From assembly GCA_018340805.1 (NCBI GenBank), contig JACMZG010001914.1:20013742-20077741 (forward strand): 64,000 nucleotides of DNA, written 5' to 3'. The position numbers and the translations under genes are program-made. Shown here piece after piece: positions 34,981-48,555 of this stretch. This DNA is from Microvelia longipes (lineage: Eukaryota > Arthropoda > Insecta > Hemiptera > Veliidae). Position 1 is the stretch's first letter. Each line of letters starts with the position of its first letter. Under the pieces are notes generated by a model. It did no database searches. It saw only the letters and a list, made by a program, of their open reading frames with translations, and had not been told where the DNA came from.

Positions 34981-35950
34981 AGCCCTAGATGTTTCAACAT
35001 TTATACTCAAGTCTTTGTGTATATCGGATGATACACAAGTTTATATTCAACTTAGCTCCATTTAGTATAGAAGTAACTTAGGCCCTTATTTAATGACTTG
35101 ATTTAATAATTAAATGACTGATACCTAAATAAGATACAAATGTTTAGGGTTTCTTATACCCTTCTCTAAAGGAAGTCTTAAGTCTTAAGTCTTATTGCTT
35201 TAGTAAAATCTCTTTGAATGCGGGCCTTAGTGTTAACATTTTTTTTTTTTTTATTATGACCTAAGAAATATTTCAAACCATACAAAATGAGCTTCAGCTT
35301 CATTTTTAACGTTCGATCTCCGTGGAAGACTTGTAGATATTAATCGCTGAAGCATACACATGCGTAATATAAAATAAATATCTAATAGGAAGCAAACAAT
35401 TAATTTATAATTCATTAAAACGGAACCGATACGGGTTATTAAAAAATTATTTTTCTAACGATGTCGTTCAGATCACATTTCTATGTTACAATAGGTAATT
35501 AAATATGAACAAAGATTTTAAGTTGGAGGGAAGGCACTTGCAAGGTCGTGGGCTTTATACGGCCTGGAGGGGCCTTTTCCAGGCTTCTGTTTTAGACACT
35601 GCTTTCTCTTTGTGGTAATGTGCTGGGTGGGGGCAGTCAAATACAATACAACTACGTTTCGAGATGAAATTAGGTCATAATTTAGCTCCTTATTATTTTA
35701 TACAAATTGTAAAACAAGCTATTCACGAGAATTTTGTTTAATAAATAACCTTATTCATCAAAGAGAATATTAAATTTTCTGCTTTATTAATTTAATTATT
35801 TTGTTTAGAAAACCCAGAGTAACCTAACCCATGTGTTTGTAGTTTAGTTAGACGAAGACATACTATACTTTAATATTGTATCAGCTATTTTATTCAATTA
35901 AATTTCTTTTGAAAGTCTTATGAAAAATGCTTCTACATACGTTTACAATC
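34981..35950. other. No recognisable feature
   Basis: AT-rich spacer. No gene, RNA or repeat end seen. Confidence 0.45.
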
Positions 35951-35954
35951 TCAT

Positions 35955-36110
35955 ATTCTAACTGTACAAGTTATACCAGCGGGAACCAATGAGGTTTAGT
36001 TGTATGTTAAACTACGCCCTTATTTTTAAATCGAACCAGCCTCGCATTGGTTCCTCAACACTATTTTCCCATGCTGTCAACTGGTTATAACCGTGTGCAA
36101 TACTTTTACA
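35955..36110 (-). mobile_element. Small inverted-repeat element (MITE family D), partial
   Basis: On the minus strand: CACACGGTTATAACCAGTTGACAGC, GGGAAAATAGTGTTGAGG, AACCAATGCGAGG, GGGCGTAGTTTAACAT, CCTCATTGGTTCC. These blocks occur in the same order at 48556-48733. The left end lacks the outer inverted repeat. Confidence 0.7.
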
Positions 36111-36949
36111 AGGCCATCGGTATAAAATCAACGATGCTACCCTCCTTCAACGCTTGCGATTTTGTTATCATCCGATGAAAACAACGGTGATCGGATTAAT
36201 TAAAATATTTCTCACACTTCTAGTTCTATAAAATACCAATACCAACAAATGTGCTGTTTTATTTGAATATTAGCATTCATTAAATTTCGTTGACCAATCG
36301 TGTGAAATTTGGTTCGTAACGCATTTCATCAAGATCAAATTTTGTATGCATGCAAAAAGGTTTGGAAGAAGTAATTTTAGCACGAATTGCTTATCCAAGG
36401 TATTCTTCCGTGGATTTGTATATTGCACTTGTATACTAAATTTCAACTAAATTAAATTAAATTAAACTAAACTAAACTCTAACCTTACAGCTTTATCAGA
36501 ACATATGACAAAACTTGACCACCGACCAGACAAAGAAAACTGTCGTATACTTCATACAGAACCACATACAGACAAAAGGAAATTTTAGAAATGCTCTATA
36601 TAAAAAGCTGACAAAGACAGTATGAACAAAAAACAAGACATTAAACAATCTTAGCAGTATTTATTTTAATATATCTTAAAATCATAATTTTTCCTTTACC
36701 TTTTGTATTTCATTTAAATTTACTTAGTTAGACACATGACATAAAAAAACAATCAAAATTTTATTATTTTCCAACTTTTCATTTTTGTCATTTAAAGAAC
36801 TGAAGAAGCTCAGGATCCCTGGCGAAAGCTCTTCAAAAATTTATTTTCAATAAAGTTTTATAAGGACTAAAGTCTTCATTAATTTAATTGATATTAAATT
36901 TGTAATAGTCCAAAAAGCTCTAAAGTTATTAAATTAAATTATTATCCGA
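36111..36949. other. No gene recognised
   Basis: Contains an AAATTAAATTAAACTAAACT run near 36445-36478. Otherwise featureless. Confidence 0.45.
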
Positions 36950-37345
36950 TTCTTTATAATTTCTTAAAAAACGTGCACAAGTTATTCGATCAAAATTGAA
37001 ATAATGCTGATAATGAGATGAAACTTGGCACATATGTATTATACATGGCTACATGCGTGCTAAATCTCAAATTTTTCTCAAACTTTTTCCGCGTTTTATG
37101 ATTTTTTCGAAATTTTTTCTGTTATTATTGCGGGATAATGATGTCATAACAAATTATTTTCCGGATAAGACTACTACATCTTATGTTTGATTTTTGTACG
37201 AAGTTTCAACTCTCTAGCATAAAAACACTGGGAGCTAAAATGATAACATACACTTACACATACAGACAGACAACTTTGTGATAACAACTCAAAATGCCTT
37301 AAAACACCTGAAACGGATATTTCAGGTGACATCCCGGTTTCATAT
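36950..37345 (+). repeat. Interspersed repeat family B copy
   Basis: AAACGTGCACAAGTTATTCGATC, AATGCTGATAATGAGATGAAAC, GGCTACATGCG, CCGCGTTTTATG, GTTATTATTGCGGGATAATG, TTTCAACTCTCTAGCATA, CACTGGGAGCTAAAATGATAAC and ACATACAGACAGACAACTTTG appear in order. It directly abuts the family F copy that follows. Confidence 0.7.
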
Positions 37346-37915
37346 TAGTGAATTTCCTTTGGAAATTCGGCTAATGGGATAGGCGTCATGGCGGAATTCG
37401 AACCTCGGACCACGACACAAATCCGTTTCAGAGGTCCCTAATGACGAAAAAATACGTTTCGCGAGACTTGCGAAACGAAATGCGCGAATTGCGGAATACG
37501 CTAAAACCTTTTAAGATAACTTACTAAGCTTAAAGATAAGTAACTAATCTTTAAATTAGTGCAAATAATAGTGCGTACTTCTAATTTTAGAGGCATAGTT
37601 TTGTATAACCAACTGATAATTATGCGCATTTCCTTTGGAAAATACAGACAAAATGAGTTACGAGCAGTGCTTGACAATTGAGTAACTGCTTAGGTTCTAA
37701 AGCATGAAACCGGAACCACGCAATGGGCATGGTTCTGCATAAGCAAGAAATGGGTTCTTTAGCACGGAAAACGCATTCTACATGAAATTCGCCCGACAGC
37801 GGACCACGCGCCGGAATTATTTATTTAGTAGTTGTAAACTTATATAATGTAAAAAGCACGGAAACACGCATCCAAAGGAAATTCCCCCGACATGCGGACC
37901 ACCGCGCCAGAATTT
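37346..37915 (-). mobile_element. Family F non-autonomous element (Helitron-like ends)
   Basis: On the minus strand it starts AATTCTGGCGCGGTGGTCCG and ends with a 9-bp hairpin (CGAATTTCC, loop AAA, GGAAATTCA) followed by CTAA and then T in the flank. 5'-TC and a hairpin before CTRR, inserted next to T, are Helitron-type features. No rolling-circle protein is encoded. It is the simple form of the composite at 18862-20596, lacking the TA tract and the tandem block, and has an internal second GGCGC..GGTCCG block near 37803. Confidence 0.55.
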
Positions 37916-40900
37916 TTTTTGCTAACGTAGTATTCTTCCTATACCTACGGTATAAATGAGGAAAAGTAAAGAAGAGATATTTTCAAAATAATTACTTAAA
38001 AAAGGAGGAAGAATATTATGGTAGGGAAGGTTAGTTGTAACACTGCCGCTAGAGACCAGCACCGAGTTCACTCCTACCTTCTGTCTGACGTATCGTATAC
38101 CTTTCGACATTCTATATATTCTTTGGTAATATAGAAAGAGTTTTATAAAACAGTTTAAGAACATTGAAATACTTTTATTTGGTTCAACTTCTTTTTATCA
38201 CAGAATTTTAAAGAAAAGTTTTTTCACAAAATGACAGAAAAGGTGTTTCCTTTAAAATATTAAAATTTTCCCTTTAACTTTCTTAATTTAATTTTTAAAC
38301 TTTGTTATAAGTTTGATATTATAATAATCTCTTTCTTAATTCAGTAAAAAAGTAAATTTTAAAGAAATATATCAGGGAGTTTTCACAACGTAATGTCGTA
38401 CAACTTTCCATTATTATGTCTTAAAGGTATTAGAAGCCTTTAATACGAAGCCCTATAAAACTAAGAAATTCTATGTTTGTTAGTATTCATTTGTTAAAAT
38501 TAGGTGTCAAGCAAGAAATAAAAACGTAGAATGTCGTGCTTATTTTTAGCTTACTTGCTCTTAAAAGCTAACATGTTTTTACTTTTCTTCATTTATACCG
38601 AGAGTATATACGAAACGTGTTTGTACTAAAAGTTTGAAACCAAGATTTCACCTGAATTATTATTTTCAGATGTTTTTAGACCTCCTGGCTGGTTTTTACT
38701 AAGTTGCTTGTCTATATTTGCGTGTATCTCATCGTATCTCCTATTGTGTTTAAGTCAGAGAATTTAAGCTTGGTAACCTTCTGCCTGGCCAAGACATTAA
38801 ATCTCCTAAGAAAATTAGGTAAAATGTGTGTATTTTGCACCTACATTAACGAGTATAAAGAGACTGTACAAGAGATCTCTCTTGTGTGAGGGATCCACTT
38901 GTGGGTGGAGACCCCAATTTGGGTCACCACTTCCTATGTGGCTCAATAAATTAAGTTCAATGAATGAAGTAATACCTGTTTAAGGCTCTTCGGTCATTGA
39001 AAATGAAGGCGTATCCACCTTGCGTAAACCGCATTTCAGATGGTATTTCGCTATTTGTAAGTTAGTCAGATTTTTACTCGCAATAGATAATGAGGAATAT
39101 GTAAATAATTTGGGGACGTAAGGCTTCAGACTTTTTATTTATTTTGAGCGACGATTTAACGGGATTCTGACTAACGGGATTCTGACGATCGGGAGGACTT
39201 ATTGAAGGGATCGATTCCTTTTTCTCTGATTTAAAATATATATATTTCCGAGATATTATTTAACCTAAATATAACCGGAAACCTATCCAATATCAAAGCT
39301 AAATTTTAATAAAAAGTTAGTGGTTAGTAAGTTTAGTAAAGGAAAACACGAAAAGTTACTTAACTTTCCGATTACTACATTTTCCGAATTCATGTTTTGT
39401 TGATCTACTGGATGAGCAATATAATTTTAACCAAATAATTGTAATCTTAATCTAAAGCTTAATTTTGAATGAAATAACTAAAGATTCTAAATCTCTTTCT
39501 TTTATTTCGTTACCCAAATTAAGAAACAAGTGATTGGGGAGAAAGGTTAGGGACTGAGTTGAATTAATTAAATTGATAACAAGGTTAGAAATCAAGTACA
39601 ATGTCAAGAGAGAAGTTAAATTAGAGCTAAGCTGAGAAACGAGTAGAATTAAGAGATGTGTAAAGAACAAGTTTAATTAGAGACGACTTTAACTACGAGT
39701 TGAATGCCTCCAATGCACAGCCAGTTATTTGTATAATCCAGTTAAAACCAATTCGGACCTCTCTGTAACGCTATTGATTAGCCACTTTCTTTACAAGAAA
39801 TACTTTCCAGAAGCTGTTGAATATTTATTTGTGAATTTCATAAGACTTTAAGATCTGGTGATTTAAAAAAAAAATGATTTGGATTGGATTTGAAAAAGAA
39901 GGATTTTTCGAACCTGGAATTGATTTGACTCAGCGAAACAATAAAACTTTAAGACCTGTTTAGTGTTCAATCTTTTAAATTTTATCCAACTTATAATGGC
40001 TATATGCTATCTGATCGATGGTTTTAGGTGTAGATTGTAAAGTAAAAAGCCAAACTTATAAAGAGATACAATTACTAGTAATATCTTTTAAAGTCATATT
40101 GAAACAAAATATGTTCATAAAGGAAAAACAAATAGAAATTTCAAGTCTCCTTAGCTGGATAAATGCTAATGTTAATTAAATTTTCCTCTCATGAGAACCG
40201 CATACCTCCCACACAGTCCTGACTGTTTCAACATGCACTCCTACCTATGATTGCATTCCAATAAATTTAATTATCAATTTAAAGCGTACCAGCGGGTCCA
40301 AATTGATTTTCGCTTCATGGCTGGTCTTTATTTCAAAATAAAGACCGAAATTCTTATATTCCTTTGAATTAAATTCACAACATATATGAATAAAACTAAG
40401 CTCTTCCTTATCTTATATTTGCAGTTCGAAATCTATTGCAGGATTTTATGTTTAAAAATGTAAAGAAACTAGAAATTTGAATAATTTACCTCTACTGGTA
40501 TAATTTTTTATGGTAGTACTTTTCAATTTCTTAATACTCCGTGCAAATAAGTCATAAAGTTTGCAATTCTTAAGCAAATAATACTGGTTAGTACAGCGCA
40601 TTCAGGTATTTAATATTTTGTTTAGAAGCTTTGTTTAAGAATCTAATGACGCTTTATCATGATTAAGTTTTACTTGAATTTACGGTTTATCATTAATAAT
40701 CAGAGGTGCCACCATGTAAATTATAATTCAAGTGTTTTTTGTCCCAATCCTGGTCATCAAGGCCTTATGAATGATCTTTTCCTAAGAGACGAGGCTCGAG
40801 ACTACTTGGTGTACAAGTAGTCCACTCCTAAAGAAGTGTAATGCTGAATTTTTAACTCACTCTTAAAAATTCTAGTGGCTTTTGCTGAGTGAAAAGTTAA

Positions 40901-41790
40901 AAAACTGAATAGAGTTTTATGTATCATAACCCCAAAAAATGAACAAGAAGCATTAATATCTTCCAAAATTAGCTTATCAAACAAAATTCGCCCGGGTTGC
41001 GGTCCTCCGCAACAATAATCTGTTTCTTGAAAAAATCTATACAAATGTTGACGTCACATGTTCTACCTTTTGGTAAAAAAACAAGTTCGTCCATATTTCC
41101 CTTGCTTCACTAGACAACTCCCTACACATCTCTGATTAAGCTCAAACCCGCACTACACTTTACCCTTATACAAACTCCTTAACTCTTATACAAACAACAA
41201 AACACTCTAAACCCGCAACACTTAATACATTATTCAACATTCAACAGCATGGCTAGAGATAAAAGAGATTATATAAAAAACTTGGGTCTCTCATTACTTT
41301 ATACTTATCTGTGATGGTTTTACTTATGAGGGTTTTGTTAGTTTTTAAGTTTTTTATAAACTTTTGTGTTAAAAATATCGCTTGGTAATGTAAATGTTTA
41401 CAGCGAATTTATGTTCTAAATATTAAAATGCGAGCATAATTTTACTCCTTTTAATTTTTTCCTGGATATTCTTAACGTATCAGTTAAAAGAAATGATCTG
41501 ACGAAGAAGAAGTAATAAATAAACTAAATAAACTCATTCGCCTTTGATTATTTAGTCCATGTAAGTGATTACACTTAGATGGCAACTTAGGACATTGTGA
41601 AAACCAATAGGGAACAAGTTTAGTATGTATTGAAGGTTTAACTCGTCCAGTACGATCACAACTGTTGGAGCAGCCACTCAGGTCCAGCTTTATTCTGCCA
41701 CAGCTCTTAAATCAACGATATGCTTTAACTAACAGCTATTTATACCGAAGCACTTATAGAGATACACAAGATGTACATTCCGAAGCACAA
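37916..41790. other. No gene recognised; AT-rich spacer
   Basis: Two isolated copies of the family B terminal motif lie at 37930-37958 (plus) and 38582-38605 (minus, altered). Small hairpins are at 38862-38885 and 40323-40346 (10-bp stem, TCAA loop). Open frames at 37922-38164, 38704-38889, 39452-39670 and 40802-41044 have no recognisable domain. Confidence 0.5.
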
Positions 41791-42380
41791 GAGGAACATA
41801 GCCTCTTTTCAGGGGCTTTGAGAGCCCCTGAGAAACCTTCATAAACTTACTCTTGAATGAAACCTCCTTCAAGAGTATATTAAGCTTATGATAAATAAAT
41901 TGATTTCAGCTTCCTGCACATTGATTGTGTTTTGAATTGTATTTTCACATTTTACTATATGAGTTATTGTAAATTTTATTTGATTATATTTTTACCAAAG
42001 GTTGTCATGTTACTTTTTCGATGTTTCAAAATTTAACCTATAGGGCTCCTCTAGTAATAATATCTCTATGATTTCTCCTCCCTGGGTGTTTTGACTCCCT
42101 GATACTAGAGGAGGCATAGCCTATCTCAATGCATTGAGAGGGCTGAAACATCTCTTTGGGGCTCTGTGTAACCTCATTGAAACCTCCGTCATGAATGAGT
42201 TAAAGTTGTGTTCGGTTTTCCGCACATTGGTTGTTTCAATTTGTATTTTTAACGTTCTACTATATAAGTTATTGTAATGTTGTACTGATTATTTGATTAT
42301 ATTCATAACCAAAGGTGGTCAGGTTACTTTTTCGATGCTTCAAAATTTAACCTTTAGGACACCTCTAGTAATATTATCTG
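41791..42380. repeat. Direct duplication, two units ~317 bp apart
   Basis: 41791-42066 and 42108-42380 share GAGG..CATAGCCT, TTGAAACCTCC, GCACATTG, ACTATATGAGTTATTGTAA, TTTGATTATAT, AACCAAAGG and TACTTTTTCGATG..TCAAAATTTAACC in the same order. Diverged by perhaps a quarter of positions, so an old tandem or segmental duplication. No coding frame is shared. Confidence 0.85.
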
Positions 42381-43357
42381 GACTGCTGTTATACTGATAT
42401 ACCTTTAGTTCATGCCTGAACGTTAGTAATTTGGAATTTCAAATGAAAAATAGCGTAGGTTGTAGTAGAGTTTTGTCGTTACGAAAACAGATTAGAACTA
42501 AACATAATGAGTGCCAGTAATAATGACAAATATCGAATAGTTGATCAGTTTTTAAGTAGCATCTCATAACGTCATTTGTGTCTTCCGTATAATTATATTG
42601 TTTTAATTAATTATACTTTGCTTAAGTTGTTTATGTCAAATGCTATTCAATATTGTAATTACTGCATTTTCAGTTTCCGAACGAACCAAGAAGAAAGGGA
42701 ATTAAAAAACCTAGTAGTCAAACTAAGCTAATTTCTGTTTGCGAGGTCACTTATTAACCAAATAGATTCCTGTCTTATTTCTTAAGATTAATATTATTTT
42801 GACTTCGTTGCAGTCATTAAAATCTGTCAAAACCTAACCCAACTTATCGGATTTTAGCAATCTAAGTATTTCTGATAAAACATCAATAAAATCTATAAAA
42901 TTTATAATTTTGAAATATTACGTATCTAGAAATAAAATTAAATTCTTAAGGGAAAGATAAATAATTGGCAGTTTCTGTCTGGAGAACGATAAGGGAATCA
43001 AAACCTTGCCCCGGGCTATAATCTTGATTTAAGACCCCCCTCCTCAACGCTCAATTTATACCCCAGTCCTACAACTTATCCCTTTCACTTTATGAATTAA
43101 TCTGTTATGTTTCTAAATTAATTTCATTTATTAAATATGAAGATTAGAATTTTATATTTTTAAAATTTTTTGTTACTATCCCTGATAGTGGGTAATGCAG
43201 AGAATAAACAACCCTCGTCTAAGGGTAAAAACGTCGTAAATTCTGTATATTTATCTACTTTAGGTCTGTGATTATATTCATTATTTCTGAGAACACGCAT
43301 TTTTTTACATTTATAAGAACAAAATGGGGCAAAAAAACCACGTATACCCATGCCCAT
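42381..43357. other. No gene recognised
   Basis: AT-rich. Nothing beyond short palindromes. Confidence 0.45.
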
Positions 43358-43373
43358 ATATGTATATATATAT

Positions 43374-43426
<53 letters not shown>

Positions 43427-43462
43427 TATATATAATATATATATAATAATATATATAAATTT
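43358..43462. repeat. (TA)n microsatellite
   Basis: Interrupted TA tract. Confidence 0.95.
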
Positions 43463-43624
43463 TATATAAAATTCTAAGATACGATTAATTAATATCCTAA
43501 AATATTCTCATAATTTAGAAAGGCATTAAAGAAATTATAAACCTTTATGGTAATGCTTTGTAATGGTAGCCTTTTTTATCCTTAAGAAAATATCAAAAAA
43601 CTTATATGGCACTACACTCTTCAT

Positions 43625-43893
43625 TTAATATTAGTGAATTTCCAAAAGGAAAAATCAGCTAATAAGGTTGGAGTCATGTTTTTTACATTTCAAGCTATCC
43701 TTATATAAATATAAATGGAAGCGAGGAATCAGATAACTTAGAAACTGCATTTCTCTTAAATACTTAGAACCAGATATATTTTCAAATTAGTAAAATTCCC
43801 TTTTCCAGCGAAAAAGGAAGCTCAAGATAGCAAGCCAGGCAAATTCTCTTTGAAATGCGTGTTTTTTTGTTTAAACAGTCCTCTTCTTGCTTC
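43625..43893 (-). repeat. Old family F copy
   Basis: 43625-43690 corresponds to the hairpin end (ATTAGTGAATTTCC..GCTAATAAGGTTGG). 43825-43893 corresponds to the GGCGAATTTCATTTAGAATGCGTG..TTCTTGCTT block. Both are strongly diverged. Confidence 0.45.
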
Positions 43894-43921
43894 AATATAT
43901 ATATTATATATATATATATAT

Positions 43922-43979
<58 letters not shown>

Positions 43980-44010
43980 TAATACTATACATATATGTAT
44001 ATATACACAT
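43894..44010. repeat. (TA)n microsatellite
   Basis: TA tract preceding the second composite element copy, as at 18987. Confidence 0.95.
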
Positions 44011-45518
44011 ATGTATTTCTAGACACTTTCTTGTAAACACTCTATCTTTCGAAGATTAATATTTTTTAACCAAACTTGGTGCAAAAATCAACCTTCGGGA
44101 GGACACGAACCCTATTGAAACAGGTTTTTGTGACGTCATTAACCCGGTTTGCTGAGTCAGCGAAATTTTCAAAAATCAGCTAAATTCAGGGTTAATATTT
44201 TTGCCGCGAAAAGGTCAATATTTATGTTTTTTGAGACGCTGAATCGAATGAAACCGGTCCGAAGTCGATACGACCATCTAAGTGACCTAAAAATCGAAAA
44301 AACCATTGTAAATTACCAAAAAACCAAAATTTTGGTCGATAAAAAATAAATTTCGAGTAGGGGTGTCGTTTTCTATGTAATTTGGGCGCTGAATCGAATG
44401 AAACCGGTCCGAAAGACGATACGACTACTTTAAGTTACCAAAAAGTCGAAAAACACAAAAAATATAGAAAACCAACATTACGGTCGTTGAAAATTAAATT
44501 TCGAGTAGGGTGTCGTTTTCAATGTTTTTTGGGCCTCTGAGTTGAATGGCAGTGGTCCGGAGTCAATACGACCACTCAAACTCAGGGTACCTGGGTTCAC
44601 ATCCTGGAAGGGTCGATAATTTTTTATCGTTTTTTTTTTTACTAAATATAAGTTTACAACTAGAAAATAATTCGGCGCGGTGGTCCGCATGTCGGGCGAA
44701 TTTCCTTTGGATGCGAGCACTTAAACCAGAGTACCTGGGTTCACATCCTGGAAGGGTCGATAATTTTTTATCGTTTTTTTTTACTAAATATAAGTTTACA
44801 ACTAAAAATAATTCTGGCGCGGTGGTCCGCATGTCGGGCGAATTTCCTTTGGATGCGTGTTTCCGTGTTTTTTACATTATATAAGTTTACAACTACTAAA
44901 TAAATAATTCCGGCGCGGTGGTCCGCTGTCGGGCGAATTTCATTTAGAATGCGTGTTTCCGTGCTAAACAACCCATTTTCTTGCTTATGCAAGAACCATG
45001 CCCATTGCGTGGTTCCGGTTCATGCTTTAGAACCTAAGCAGTTACTCAATGTCAAGCACTGCTCGTAACTCATTTTGTCTGTATTTCCAAAGGAAATGCG
45101 CTAAACCTTTAAATATAACTGACTATGCTTAAAGATAAGTAACTAATCTTTAAACTAGTGCAAATAATAGTGCGTACTTCTAATTTTAGAGGCATAGTTT
45201 TGTACAACAACTGGATGATTATGCGCATTTCCTTTGGAAAATACAGACAAAATGAGTTACGAGCAGTGCTTGACAATTGAGTAACTGCTTAGGTTCTAAA
45301 GCATGAACCGGAACCACGCAATGGGCATGGTTCTTGCATAAGCAAGAAATGGGTTGTTTAGCACGGAAACACGCATTCTAAATGAAATTCGCCCGACAGC
45401 GGGCCACCGCGCCGGAATTATTTATTTAGTAGTTGTAAACTTATATAATGTAAAAAACACGGAAACACGCATCCAAAGGAAATTCGCCCGACATGCGGAC
45501 CACCGCGCCAGAATTTTT
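44011..45518 (-). mobile_element. Second copy of the composite fold-back element
   Basis: Corresponds to 19151-20596, including the three CTGAATCGAATGAAACCGG-type units, the TGGCGCGG units (near 44678, 44815, 44910) and the inverted repeat (44815-45105 against 45220-45518). Both copies follow a TA tract at the same junction (ATGTATTTCTAGACAC). This copy retains a CTTTAGAACCTAAGCAGTTACTC stretch in both arms that the first copy lacks in both arms. Confidence 0.75.
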
Positions 45519-46950
45519 TAATAATTTAGAGGGCATCGCCCGCGCTATGATGGTGAAATAGAAAAAGCCTCTTTTAAACTTAAGGAGATATAACGACGTC
45601 ACTTTAAAACATCAGGTCATTTTCAAGAGATGTATGCTTTGCTGCTATCAAATGTTGGCATACTTCAAAAAAGTAGGTCTAAATTTTCCTTATCCGTGAA
45701 ATATGTGTATTTCTTTGATTTAAATTACTAAATTTTGTTACAAGAATGACAAATGGGTTTTTTGCTTGTGTAAAAACTTTATTGATTAAAAAAATACCGC
45801 TCGAATATAAGGAAACACACATTTTAAGAATACAGCATTTTTAATAATTTACCAATATTTCATTAAGTAACTGTAAAAGCTTCCTCTCACCGGATAAAAA
45901 TTGATTAGATTGATTCGATACTATTACAAAAGTTGAGTACTGTGTTCAATATCAGCCGCTTTGTTCATTTTAACTAGAAAATAGCTTTTATACCGGCTAG
46001 TATTGCGGGACTAAAGTCTGTAGTGAGTAAATACTCTGCTCTATGTTATATATACTTGCCTAGGTAGAAGCTAATAGTTTTAAGTATTTATAGCTTTTGC
46101 CAAAGCGAATCTCGTACCAGTGAGTATTAGCTACTTAGTGGCTAATTCGGAACATGCGAAAGAAGGGATGAAATTAGCGTGTTTTAAGTTTAAAGTTTAA
46201 ATAAATTTTTTTAGCACATTATAATTGCAAAAATACCTTGGAAAAAGACAATTAACGATTTAAACATCGAAGCGTAAAAACTATAACACTCGAACCAAGT
46301 AAACATCTCAACAAACGTCGATTGAATCAAGTAAAAAGCGTAACATAGTCGACAGAAATGGGTTCCGTCAATCCACCTTTCATCTTCACTTTTTATCTTT
46401 ACCATCAAAATAGTAAAGATAAAACACAAGTTTTATCTTGTGTTCTGTTAAATATAGAGACTAAAAGGTTACCTGGGTAAGCATTAGGCATTGAAGTATG
46501 CATATATATAGCAGTATATATACATATATATAAATTATCGTTTGAACCAACCCACGTGCTCCTACACTCAAAGACCTACCTTACTTTATGTCTACTCTTA
46601 TGATTTTCGTTCGACCTTTAACTCGTAGGCAAGCCGTTAGGGAAATATTCTTTTTTTTCTCTCTCTAGTTGGTTATATTTCCCTGGAGGCATCACTGCTT
46701 TTGTCTGCTTTCCAAATTATGGATTTTTGTCTTACCTTAAAAAATTATTATGTTGGTGTAAAAGATTTTTTTAACCTTATTATCTTTAGCCCTCTAGTTA
46801 TTGTTTAATTTATGCCCTTATATATTTTTCGTGAAGAAAATGCTTTTGGTGAATTTTATGACATTTACTGCCGAATAATCATTTTGTAAATATACTACGA
46901 ATGAATGATGGAAATTGTTTAAAAGAGTTCAATTTGTTTATACCATTTAA
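45519..46950. other. No gene recognised
   Basis: Contains hairpins at 46391-46424 (12-bp stem) and 46423-46445 (AACACAAG stem). Open frames have no domain. Confidence 0.45.
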
Positions 46951-46954
46951 AAAC

Positions 46955-47520
46955 AATTAGCCTTTGGCTTCTTGGCCGCTATGCAACGTCGGCCCTGGGA
47001 GCCACTTCTTGGCCTTCGCGTCTCCCTATGGCTGCTAAGCTGCCACATGGTTGTTGTCGTATATCAGTTTGTCATATTAATAGTTTATATAAGTGGCATA
47101 TTGCTACGATATAAGTGAATTTCCTATGAGTAAAGAAAACGTGATTTGTTAACATCATGTTATACATGTCAATCAATAAATCCGGGACTAATGCTGATAA
47201 TAAGGTTTAACTTTGACCATGCGTTTCACCATAAATAGTGGTAAATCCGTATACAAGCAGCCCAAACAGACGATTTTTTAAAGATTAGTGATGTTTTTAA
47301 TTTTTTGCTGTCATTATTGTGGTATTGTGGGTTAATGACGTCACATATTTATAAAACAATTGGGTTCAGGTCATTAATAAAATCAAATTTTGTACTAAGT
47401 TTCATTTCGATCGTTTGGAAGTTATCGTGTCGCATAAAAAATTTAGGAAAAAATACGTTCCATACATACATACACACAAAAAATATATATTCTTATCAGT
47501 GAGTCCCTTACCAAAAAATC
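46955..47520 (+). repeat. Interspersed repeat family C copy
   Basis: Same block order as 29825-30530, including AAGTGGCATATTGCTACGATA, the TTAATGACGTCACA block, the ACTAAGTTTCATTTCGATCG block and the end ATCAGTGAGTCCCTTACC. Here the microsatellite position is only CATACATACATACACACA plus TATATAT, i.e. unexpanded. Confidence 0.65.
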
Positions 47521-48555
47521 CACTTCCTCCTCTCACCGCTAAAAGGGACAGTTACTCAGTGTAGACATCTCAGGGTGGCATTGCAGCCCTGGAGCCTTGT
47601 TATGTTCTCACGTATTTATTTTCACGTGGTCGTATTCTTGAGTATAGCGTATTTTCAAATAAATATACCATAACAATTTTAGTTATTAACATTTCATTTA
47701 ATTTTGTCTAGTTTATTTAATATTTTTTTTTTAAATAAAAAAAATTTATAACGTCCTTATTTTATAAGGATGAAATATTTTATTATCTTATAGAAGATTA
47801 AAGGCGTACAAATATTTATTTATTGAATTAGAATTTCCTTTTAGTAATTGCTTTCGCTCCAATTATAATCGGACTAAAAGATTTTTTTAAATTATATTTT
47901 TTTTCTAACTGTATTTTGTTATACGTGTATAATTTTATATATTTTTTATGTTTCTTATGATAGTAACTTTTATAAATAAAAAAGTTAAATAATATTTTTA
48001 TGATTGATAAGGAGGTGAAGTATTACAGAAATTAAAGTAAAACTTTAATTGAATTAAAGTATACTTTAATTTTCTTTACTAAAAATAAGTTAGGGGTTGT
48101 GATTAGAAGAGACGTGATAAGAAAGATCAATGATATGTTGTAACAAACTGATTAGGCACGCCCGCCTGATGAACAAATAATAAAAAAATCCAGATTAACA
48201 TTAACTTTCTTTTGATGTATCATCGACTCAAATTTCCATTTCTGAACATTTTTAGTTTATCCTTTGCCCAAATTTGTTCAAATTTGAACAAATATATTTT
48301 CAGATTACAATTATGAGACTAATAAAAAATTTATTACTATTTTTGTTAAAGTTACCCCTTTATTTAGCGTAAGGGCTATAAATAAATCGTTTTCTTACTA
48401 CATGAAGGAGATGCTTGTGTCAACGGTAAATAAACTGTCCGACATTGACAGTTTCGGCTTTTGACGTCAGTTACGACGGACAGTTTTGATTTTCCGTTCT
48501 AAAGGATGGGAAGTCTAAGGAGGGTTGCATGTATCTATCTCCCTGCTTTACACTT
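47521..48555. other. No gene recognised
   Basis: Very AT-rich. Nothing defensible. Confidence 0.45.

Noticed and set aside
35826..35845. AACCTAACCC, possible telomeric repeat
   Set aside because: Only one or two units.
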